Assembly (NCBI GenBank): GCA_011043375.1
Contig: DQYP01000065.1
Span: forward strand, 1 to 6,770
From: Thermotogaceae bacterium
Lineage (GTDB): Bacteria; Thermotogota; Thermotogae; B21-G9; HyVt-16
Direction of reading: 5' to 3'
Length of the DNA: 6,770 bases
Shown here: positions 1 through 6,066 of the stretch, piece after piece
Numbering within the stretch: the stretch's first letter is position 1
Layout: the number at the start of each line of letters is the position of its first letter
Made by a program: the position numbers and the translations under genes
The notes under the pieces: model-generated
Told to the model about the DNA's origin: nothing
Databases searched by the model: none
The model's input: only the letters and a program-made list of their open reading frames with translations

Positions 1-2234
1 ATGTTCTGTTTAAAGACATTGTCAAAAAAGTTTTCGTTTCCGATGAAAAAGGTGCGATTGTGTATTTCAAGCCTACCATAAGCGAAAAAGCACCGATCAT
101 ATTAAAAAACCCAGAGGTGGTTTTAACATCGAAAAATTCCCTATATTTAAAATTAATCTTCTTGGATTTGAATAGAGTAGAAGTTCCATATACTGGAAGG
201 ATCAAGTTCATAGATGAAAATGGTAATACAGTGATGACAAAAGTGGAAAATTCTTTACAACCTTTCATGATCACCTTGAAACTCAAAGAAGGTGAGAATC
301 TTTTCAAAGTAGTTCCACTTGATCACAAAATAAATCCAGTATGGTTAAAAATAATCAAGAATACCGAATTACCTGTTGAACCTCAAGTTTCAGTTGATAA
401 TATCTCTAAAGGTGTTGGTCTAAAAATAAAAAATATAAACAATGATATCTCAAAAATTCTTGTTTATAGAAAAAGTGAATTGAGTGAAGAATGGCTTAAA
501 TTAGCAGAATTAGGTAGCAAAGGTAATTATTTCTTTGACATAGCTGTGGATGATGTTGGTGATTATATATATGGTATCAGTTTTGTGAACAAGTTCGGTT
601 CAGAATCGAAAAAAACCATTGTGAGTGTTTCGAGAGATTTTGGACCAATAAAAGTAATCGTTGAAAAACCAAAAGCACATCCTAAAAAAATGCCAAATCT
701 TCCTGAAAAGTATATAGATATAAAGAGTTTGTTCGCTGACAAGCTTAATTATGTCGACTTGCAATCCTCCGAAAATATAGAACTTTCAAACCAAGGAACA
801 GTTTTGGGAAAATCATTGAGGGTAATACCTTCAAACGATAAATTGAAAATTGTTGACAAAGATGATCTTAAAACTATAAGTAGTGAATCCAAGGTGATAT
901 TGAAGAGTGAAAGAAATATCTCAATAAAAGTAAAAGGTGTCTTAACAAACCAGGTGGGAATACTTTCTGAGAATGATGGCCAAACAATCAAAGTTGTACT
1001 TTACGAAAAATTGAGAGATTACGTAGCGAGACAATTAACAAAGTTTTGTTTTGAAGATGATCCAAGTGAGCTCAAGAAACTGAAAGCTGTGTTGATAAGA
1101 ACGAATGTGGTTTATTCTCTGTTGACTGGAAGATATAAAACAGAGGATTACGATCTGCCATACAATCTTTGCAATTTCAGCATAGGTGGCAATTTAAGTT
1201 TGAAAGAAGCTTACAAATTGGTAGATGAAACCGAGAACCTTGTTATAACCGTAGCCAATAAGATTGTGGATGGAATTTTTGTAATCAACAACAATGGATG
1301 CATGGCAAAGGATCCGGACAAATGGTATCTCATAGCGTCTCCGAACATCAAAAGTAAAGAAGTGCTTTGGACCAAAGAATACAGTTCCAAAGAATTGGGA
1401 GAACTCATAAAAAAATCATTCATCGATCTTGGCGATATTTCAAGAATAAGCATAGTTTCAAAGGATAAATATGGCAGAATTTCTCATCTAAGATTCATAG
1501 GTAAAAAAGGAATTTTGAATATCTTTGGTGAGGATAGCATCAGATACATTCTCAAACTGGATGGAAGTGTATTCAATGTGGTAGAAGAAAATGGAAAATT
1601 CGCTTTCAAAGGTAAAGCCTTTGGAAACTGTGAGGGCGTTTCCTTGGAAGACGCTGAGAATTTGGCTAAAAAGGGATTGAAATATCAGCAGATATTAGAA
1701 AAATACTACTTGAATCCCAAAATAACATCTTTTTTAGGCCTGAGTGCATTGTTACCATCCATTGAAAATGGAAAATACGATTTTTCAAAGTTCAGGGAAT
1801 CTGACTTCAAAGAACTTTCCAAAAACTCAAAGATTGAATTTTTCAAAGATAAAGAGGGGATGAAACTTGTATACTCTTTCCTGAAGAATGGTGATGGAAT
1901 AGCGGGTTTAAAGGTTGAAATGCTCTTCTATGAACCATTTAAATCGTTAAACTTTGAAATCGATGGTGATTCTTCAGGAAACTTCATAAGACTGAAATTC
2001 ATCGATTCACAGGGTGAAATATTCTTAACTCCATCTGTACGTATAGATTGGGGTGGCGCTGGAAGTCTCTCGATCGATTTAAACAAATTAATTTATCAAA
2101 CATGGAACAACATTAAAATCAACAAGATCCCGGATTTTCCTTTGATCTTGAAGGAAGTGTATCTGGTTGCCTCGAAGAGCTCGACCTCAAACAGCGGTGA
2201 AATAATCTTGAAAAAATTGGAGGTTTCGAGGTGA
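1..2234 (+). CDS. Large envelope-type protein with FN3-like, divergent SpoIID/LytB-like and CBM-like domains (5' partial)
   Basis: The frame is open to the left edge (first whole codon at 3). The GTG at 60 is only the first possible start seen, and the gene almost certainly begins upstream, so any signal peptide is out of view. Residues below count from that GTG, giving 724 visible. Residues ~103-193 look like a fibronectin-III beta-sandwich. Residues ~310-552 match the SpoIID/LytB layout: LRDYVA (318-323), LKAVLIRT (341-348), YGRISHLRFIGKKG (471-484), then GKAFGNCEGVS (518-528) leading into an AxxLAKKGLxYxxILxxYY-like end (532-550). That end corresponds to the family's GHGVGMSQ...QGxxYxxILxxYY close. 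SpoIID enzymes cleave denuded peptidoglycan glycan strands. Here the usual catalytic Glu position is Phe329, so activity is doubtful. Residues ~598-722 resemble the carbohydrate-binding-like sandwich found next to phosphodiester glycosidases (GDSSG 636-640, DWGG 663-666). An extracytoplasmic location is inferred. The domain calls are from pattern, not a search. Confidence 0.8.
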   Translation, partial: VLFKDIVKKVFVSDEKGAIVYFKPTISEKAPIILKNPEVVLTSKNSLYLKLIFLDLNRVEVPYTGRIKFIDENGNTVMTKVENSLQPFMITLKLKEGENLFKVVPLDHKINPVWLKIIKNTELPVEPQVSVDNISKGVGLKIKNINNDISKILVYRKSELSEEWLKLAELGSKGNYFFDIAVDDVGDYIYGISFVNKFGSESKKTIVSVSRDFGPIKVIVEKPKAHPKKMPNLPEKYIDIKSLFADKLNYVDLQSSENIELSNQGTVLGKSLRVIPSNDKLKIVDKDDLKTISSESKVILKSERNISIKVKGVLTNQVGILSENDGQTIKVVLYEKLRDYVARQLTKFCFEDDPSELKKLKAVLIRTNVVYSLLTGRYKTEDYDLPYNLCNFSIGGNLSLKEAYKLVDETENLVITVANKIVDGIFVINNNGCMAKDPDKWYLIASPNIKSKEVLWTKEYSSKELGELIKKSFIDLGDISRISIVSKDKYGRISHLRFIGKKGILNIFGEDSIRYILKLDGSVFNVVEENGKFAFKGKAFGNCEGVSLEDAENLAKKGLKYQQILEKYYLNPKITSFLGLSALLPSIENGKYDFSKFRESDFKELSKNSKIEFFKDKEGMKLVYSFLKNGDGIAGLKVEMLFYEPFKSLNFEIDGDSSGNFIRLKFIDSQGEIFLTPSVRIDWGGAGSLSIDLNKLIYQTWNNIKINKIPDFPLILKEVYLVASKSSTSNSGEIILKKLEVSR

Positions 2235-2272
2235 AAGGGAAACATGTGGAATGAAGCAAAGAATAAATTTTG

Positions 2273-2279
2273 AAGGAGA
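2273..2279 (+). promoter_or_regulatory. Ribosome binding site for the 7-TM protein gene
   Basis: AAGGAGA lies 9 bases before the ATG at 2289, which is normal spacing and supports that start. Confidence 0.7.
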
Positions 2280-2288
2280 TTTGAAAGA

Positions 2289-3095
2289 ATGCAACTGAAT
2301 GAAGATAAATTTGAATTGAAATTGGGGATCATATTTTTCATTATCTGGAGTCTTGTGCTTGTTTTCTACTTAACCTGGGATGGATGGATCTGGGAGTGGA
2401 ATTACTTTGGATACAACGGGCCAAACCAACACTTTGATTTGAACCTATTTGATCTGAAAATCGAAAGATTGAAGGACGGTGAAATTATTTATTATTCCAC
2501 CAACAATCTTCACAATCTGTTATATATATGTTTCTTTGTGTTCTTTCTTGGATGGTTTGGCTTAATATTCGATTCCAAGTGGGCTAAAAATGGCTTCTTG
2601 GCAACATCAGGAATATCATTCTTGGCTGCTCTTGCGACTATGTTCCCTTTGAAGTATCACATTTATATCTTGCAAATTATCTACGATATCATACATGGCT
2701 CAGCGGTTGTAATGGCGAGCTACATGTTTAGTAAAGAGAGATTCTTGTTAAAAAAAGCTTTACCTGCTATCTTTTTAACATGGACACTTTATATGTTGTC
2801 ACGGATAGCACTTGAACCATGGCCATATTGGATCGGAAACAAAGATGCATATTTCAGCTTAAATCAAGTGAACGACATGCCTTTCTACTTTTATGGTTTA
2901 GAGTATTCAATTGTCATTGCAGTGATGATTGGTTTGAATATTCCAATTTACCTCGCTATTTCGAGAGTGAAAAATAGATTTCTGAGAGTACTCACACCGT
3001 TTGCAATGTTCATGATCGTATATTTCGTTATATATTCACTGGGATTGATACATATACCTAAAATTGATATAAAAGCATGGAAAGTCGGGATATGA
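2289..3095 (+). CDS. Predicted seven-helix integral membrane protein, function unknown
   Basis: I do not recognise the family. The 268-residue protein has about seven hydrophobic segments at ~12-29, 77-94, 102-121, 125-147, 157-175, 204-224 and 233-254. Basic residues in the loops at 95-101, 148-156 and 225-232 place those loops inside by the positive-inside rule, giving N-terminus in and C-terminus out. The first external loop (30-76) is long and rich in Trp, Tyr and Asn. Possible functional polar residues in or near helices are Asp133 and His136 (YDIIHGS), Arg172 and Glu205. No enzyme motif is evident. The ATG start is backed by AAGGAGA 9 bases upstream. The gene lies 54 bases after the SpoIID-like gene with no visible terminator between, so co-transcription is likely. 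A transporter, sensor or assembly-factor role cannot be separated from this sequence. Confidence 0.85.
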   Translation: MQLNEDKFELKLGIIFFIIWSLVLVFYLTWDGWIWEWNYFGYNGPNQHFDLNLFDLKIERLKDGEIIYYSTNNLHNLLYICFFVFFLGWFGLIFDSKWAKNGFLATSGISFLAALATMFPLKYHIYILQIIYDIIHGSAVVMASYMFSKERFLLKKALPAIFLTWTLYMLSRIALEPWPYWIGNKDAYFSLNQVNDMPFYFYGLEYSIVIAVMIGLNIPIYLAISRVKNRFLRVLTPFAMFMIVYFVIYSLGLIHIPKIDIKAWKVGI

Positions 3096-3105
3096 TTCTT
3101 GCAAG

Positions 3106-3134
3106 TTCAAAAAAATCTTAATACATGATATTAT
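3106..3134 (+). promoter_or_regulatory. Candidate sigma-70 type promoter with extended -10
   Basis: A -35-like TTCAAA (3106-3111) is followed after 17 bases by TATTAT (3129-3134). A TG one base upstream (3126-3127) makes an extended -10. This lies in the largest gap of the window (82 bases) and would start transcripts near 3141, driving the GGDEF-murA-radical SAM-murJ group. An 8-base palindrome CTTGCAAG (3098-3105) abuts the -35. The match is by eye, and AT-rich DNA gives chance matches. Confidence 0.4.
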
Positions 3135-3142
3135 TCTTTTGT

Positions 3143-3175
3143 GAAGGAGAAATCCGTCGAAGGGGGATAAAATCC
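3143..3175 (+). repeat. Duplicated purine-rich RBS-like tract ahead of the GGDEF gene
   Basis: Two imperfect direct copies occur: GAAGGAGAAATCC (3143-3155) and GAAGGGGGATAAAATCC (3159-3175). The second contains AGGGGG (3161-3166), 11 bases before the ATG at 3178, and is the probable ribosome binding site. The first could bind a ribosome for a 9-codon frame or be incidental. Confidence 0.5.
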
Positions 3176-3177
3176 AT

Positions 3178-3834
3178 ATGCTGGATAAGATCAAAGAATT
3201 AGAGGAAAAGGTGAAAAAGCTGGAGAACGAATTGAAAAAATATAAAGAAAGAGAAGAGGAATTGGAGAATGTGATCGAAGAATACAACGTTCTTGTCAAG
3301 AAGCAATTCGAATATTTTGAAAATTTTCTGAGCGCCCTTGGAAGCAATGAGGTGATAGATTCATTGACAAGAGCCTTGAAAAAGGAATTCATCTTAAAAT
3401 TTCTCACCTTTTATCATCAAAGATGCTTCGAAAGCTCAAAAGAATTTGCATTGGTGTTCGTGGATATCGATAGATTCGCTGAGATCAATTCCAAATACGG
3501 TAGAAACATAGGGGATAAGGTTTTAATAGATCTTGCAAAGACCTTGAAAAGATGTGTCAGAATACCTTTGGACAGTGTAGCAAGATTTGGTGCAGATGAA
3601 TTTGTGGTGATTTTGAGTGAAGTAAACAAGGAACAATCGAAAAAGATAGCCCAGAGAATTCACAAAGAATCCAATAATATCTTTTTGAATAACCATGAAC
3701 CGATATCTGTAACAGTATCTGTTGTACATTTTCCAACAGATAGAAACAATATAAACGAATTGTTGGAGTTGGGTGAAGAACTCATCAATCGTTCAAAAGC
3801 AGAGATCTCAGGAGGTTTGAAATACGTTGGGTAA
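3178..3834 (+). CDS. Soluble coiled-coil protein with degenerate GGDEF domain
   Basis: The protein has 218 residues and no membrane segment or signal peptide. Residues 1-48 form a Lys/Glu-rich coiled coil with regular Ile/Leu/Val heptad positions, a likely dimerisation stalk. A GGDEF domain, the fold that makes cyclic di-GMP from two GTP, covers ~70-213. It retains Asp96 and Asp98 (VDIDRF), Asn104, Gly112-Asp113 and Asp140-Glu141. Several canonical positions differ: GADEF (138-142) for GGDEF, Ala101 for the Lys of DxDxFK, Ser105 for the Asp of ND, Val183 for the Gly of the SxG strand, and GGLK in place of the final GRN. The RxxD inhibitory site is also absent (Arg128 is one residue out of place). 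It may be a weak cyclase, a nucleotide sensor or a scaffold. Its last 8 bases overlap murA, so the two are probably translated together. The ATG has AGGGGG upstream. Confidence 0.88.
   Translation: MLDKIKELEEKVKKLENELKKYKEREEELENVIEEYNVLVKKQFEYFENFLSALGSNEVIDSLTRALKKEFILKFLTFYHQRCFESSKEFALVFVDIDRFAEINSKYGRNIGDKVLIDLAKTLKRCVRIPLDSVARFGADEFVVILSEVNKEQSKKIAQRIHKESNNIFLNNHEPISVTVSVVHFPTDRNNINELLELGEELINRSKAEISGGLKYVG
3810..3816 (+). promoter_or_regulatory. Ribosome binding site that decides the murA start
   Basis: A near-perfect AGGAGGT sits inside the end of the GGDEF gene, 10 bases before TTG 3827 but 22 before the in-frame ATG 3839. Spacing therefore favours the TTG. Confidence 0.75.
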
Positions 3835-5101
3835 ATTTATGATAGAAGGTCCTATAAAACTGGACGGAGAAGTAAAAACAAGCGGATCGAAGAATTCCGC
3901 ATTACCGATAATGGCCGCATCAATACTATCAAGCGGTGAAGTTACGCTCCGTAATATACCTGATTTGGGTGATGTAAGAACCATGATAGATATCCTCAGC
4001 AGCGTCGGCTTCAGAGTAGATTTCAAGAATAACGTATTGAATATAAAAAAAGCCGGTGAGATTGATAGCAGTGTTCCCTATGAATTGGTAAGTAAGATGA
4101 GAGCTTCTTTCAATGTTTTGGGGCCATTGGCGGTCGTCAATGGTGAAGCTACAGTTGCACTACCAGGAGGATGTTCAATAGGTGTCAGACCTGTGGATTT
4201 TCATATAGAAGGATTGAAAAAACTGGGCTTTGAAGTTAAACAAGAACATGGTTTTGTTACCGCAAAAAAGTTAAAAGCTGATCGAGACACAATCAACATA
4301 TATTTGAAATACCCGAGTGTTGGTACCACTGAACATCTGATGACGACAGCTGCACTTCTGGGTGGCACAAAAACCATCTTGAACAACGTGGCACTTGAAC
4401 CTGAAATAGTGGATCTGCAAAATTTTTTAAACTCCATGGGTGCAAGAATAACGGGTGCAGGTACTTCAACGATAATGATTGAAGGTGTAAAGGAGTTGAC
4501 TGGTACCGATTATTTCATAATACCCGATAGAATTGAAGCAGGTACGTTTATAATAGCGATGCTTGCAAGTGGCGGTAGTGGAACAATTAAAAACATCATT
4601 CCAAGTCATTTAAATGCTCTTTTCGAAAAGTTGACTGAAATGGGAGCCAAATTCGAAATTTCTGAAAATTCTAAAAAGGTTCGTATATTTCCAAATGATT
4701 TGGCGAAGATGAATGGAACGAAAATAGACGTTGAACCTTACCCAGGTTTTCCCACGGATCTCCAGCCACAGATGATGGTTCTTCTCTCATTGATAAACAG
4801 TAAATCCGTAATAGTCGAGAATGTTTTCAAAAGTCGTTTCCTACATGTCGATGAACTAAAAAGAATGGGTGCACATATTGATGTCAAAGGAAACACAGCG
4901 ATAATTGATGGTGGGGTGAAATACACTGGTGCACCTGTACAAGCCACGGATATCAGGGCTTCGGCTGCTTTAGTGATAGCAGCGATCTGTGCTGAGGGTG
5001 TTTCCATTATAAACAAAATCGAACACATTTTCAGAGGATATGAAAAAGTAATCGAGAAATTCAGAAATCTTGGTGCAAAGATAGAATATTTACATGATTG
5101 A
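3827..5101 (+). CDS. murA: UDP-N-acetylglucosamine 1-carboxyvinyltransferase (MurA)
   Basis: MurA transfers enolpyruvate from phosphoenolpyruvate to UDP-GlcNAc, the first committed step of peptidoglycan synthesis in the cytoplasm. The 424-residue length is normal for the family (about 420-430), and the whole two-lobed EPSP-synthase-like fold is present. Visible signatures are SGSKNSALP (19-27) with Lys22 and Asn23, LPGGCSIGVRPVDFH (112-126) with catalytic Cys116, TDLQPQ (310-315) with Asp311, and FRGYE (402-406) with Arg403. Cys116 is the residue alkylated by fosfomycin. It is not replaced by Asp, so the enzyme should be sensitive to that drug. The start chosen is TTG 3827, which overlaps the GGDEF stop by 8 bases and is well spaced from AGGAGGT. 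ATG 3839 would shorten the protein by four residues. The radical SAM gene begins 13 bases downstream. Confidence 0.97.
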   Translation: MGKFMIEGPIKLDGEVKTSGSKNSALPIMAASILSSGEVTLRNIPDLGDVRTMIDILSSVGFRVDFKNNVLNIKKAGEIDSSVPYELVSKMRASFNVLGPLAVVNGEATVALPGGCSIGVRPVDFHIEGLKKLGFEVKQEHGFVTAKKLKADRDTINIYLKYPSVGTTEHLMTTAALLGGTKTILNNVALEPEIVDLQNFLNSMGARITGAGTSTIMIEGVKELTGTDYFIIPDRIEAGTFIIAMLASGGSGTIKNIIPSHLNALFEKLTEMGAKFEISENSKKVRIFPNDLAKMNGTKIDVEPYPGFPTDLQPQMMVLLSLINSKSVIVENVFKSRFLHVDELKRMGAHIDVKGNTAIIDGGVKYTGAPVQATDIRASAALVIAAICAEGVSIINKIEHIFRGYEKVIEKFRNLGAKIEYLHD

Positions 5102-5104
5102 GGA
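5100..5104 (+). promoter_or_regulatory. Ribosome binding site favouring the start at 5115
   Basis: GAGGA overlaps the murA stop codon and lies 10 bases before ATG 5115. The upstream in-frame ATG 5094 has only a weak purine run before it. Confidence 0.55.
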
Positions 5105-5114
5105 TGAAAGCTTC

Positions 5115-6035
5115 ATGTATCCATATTATTTGGAAACCTATTCTAAAGGAAGATTAAAAGAAATATCAGAACTTTTGAAAGATCAATTGAAAGAATGCAA
5201 ATTATGTCCCAGAGAATGTGGTGTCGATAGGCGTAGAGAGATTGGAATTTGTCAGCAAAAAGATAAACCGAGATTGATAAATTATCTTCTCCATTTTGGT
5301 GAAGAACCACCATTGGTTTACGATGAAAATGGTGGAAAACGCGGAGCGGGAACAATATTTTTCTCGGGTTGTTCTATGCGATGTATTTACTGTCAGAATT
5401 TTGGATTCAGTCAGTTGAACAATGGAAAAGATTTCAGTGTTGAAGAACTTGCGAATGCATTCATTGAACTTCAACAAAAAGGGGCTCTGAATTTAGATCT
5501 TGTTACTCCAACATCTCATTTACCCTTTATAATCGAAGCACTATCGATAGCTATCGAAAAAGGATTGAGAATTCCCATAGTTTACAATACGAGTGGTTAT
5601 GAAAAGGTGGAAATCTTGAAATTGCTTGATGGTATCGTTGATATATATTTGGCTGATATAAGATACACGGACAATGAGATGGGAAAGAAGTATTCTGGTG
5701 TTGATAATTACTGGAACACTACACAAAAGGCCATAAGAGAAATGTACAGGCAAGTCGGTGCCTTCAAAGAGAAACCATTTAAAAGAGGATTGATAATAAG
5801 ACATCTTGTCCTACCAAATGGAATAAGTGGCTCAGAGAAAGCATTTGAATTTGTGAGCGATATATCATTGAATATTCCAATTTCACTGATGTCACAGTAT
5901 TTCCCCGTTTACAAAGCTTTGAATGATCCAGTCATTGGAAGGAAAATAACAAGAGTCGAATACGACGGGGCTCTTGAACTTATGGAAAAATACGGTTTGA
6001 TGAACGGTTGGATTCAAGAATTTGAGTTGACTTAG
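5115..6035 (+). CDS. PflX-type radical SAM protein (COG1313-like), substrate unknown
   Basis: The protein has 306 residues from ATG 5115. An in-frame ATG at 5094 would add seven and overlap murA by 8 bases. GAGGA 10 bases before 5115, and the family's habit of starting near a YPxYLE-like stretch, favour 5115. Numbered from 5094, the radical SAM signature CSMRCIYCQN gives Cys93, Cys97 and Cys100, which hold a 4Fe-4S cluster that cleaves S-adenosylmethionine. It is preceded by RGAGTIFFSG (83-92), typical of PflX. An N-terminal set, CKLCPREC with Cys35, Cys38, Cys42 and then Cys53, could bind a second metal or cluster. Further family marks are NTSGYE (165-170), DIYLADIRY (183-191), RQVGAF (219-224) and IRHLVLPNG (235-243). 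The family is related to pyruvate formate-lyase activases, but its substrate is not established. No glycyl radical enzyme is visible here. It sits between murA and murJ and is likely co-transcribed with them. Confidence 0.9.
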   Translation: MYPYYLETYSKGRLKEISELLKDQLKECKLCPRECGVDRRREIGICQQKDKPRLINYLLHFGEEPPLVYDENGGKRGAGTIFFSGCSMRCIYCQNFGFSQLNNGKDFSVEELANAFIELQQKGALNLDLVTPTSHLPFIIEALSIAIEKGLRIPIVYNTSGYEKVEILKLLDGIVDIYLADIRYTDNEMGKKYSGVDNYWNTTQKAIREMYRQVGAFKEKPFKRGLIIRHLVLPNGISGSEKAFEFVSDISLNIPISLMSQYFPVYKALNDPVIGRKITRVEYDGALELMEKYGLMNGWIQEFELT

Positions 6036-6052
6036 TGTTCGAAACAGAGGTA

Positions 6053-6058
6053 GAGGTG
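6053..6058 (+). promoter_or_regulatory. Ribosome binding site that decides the murJ start
   Basis: GAGGTG lies 8 bases before TTG 6067 and 20 bases before the in-frame ATG 6079. Spacing favours the TTG, the same preference as at murA. Confidence 0.6.
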
Positions 6059-6066
6059 CATAATAC

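Noticed and set aside
60..62. GTG as the true start of the first gene
   Set aside because: The same frame is open and protein-like back to base 3 with no stop, and the purine run before the GTG is weak, so the gene most likely starts outside the window.
1..81. ATG at base 1 as a short gene
   Set aside because: It stops after 26 codons and overlaps the well-supported long frame of the first gene.
987..1715. Evidence of sporulation from the SpoIID-like domain
   Set aside because: SpoIID/LytB domains also occur in non-spore-formers as wall-related modules, and no other sporulation gene is present.
3036..3407. Minus-strand frame of 123 codons
   Set aside because: It is a shadow of the 7-TM and GGDEF genes, with low-complexity Ser/Phe composition from antisense Lys/Glu codons and no convincing ribosome binding site.
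4172..4174. Fosfomycin resistance by loss of the MurA active-site Cys
   Set aside because: The codon at this position encodes Cys116, so the drug target residue is intact.
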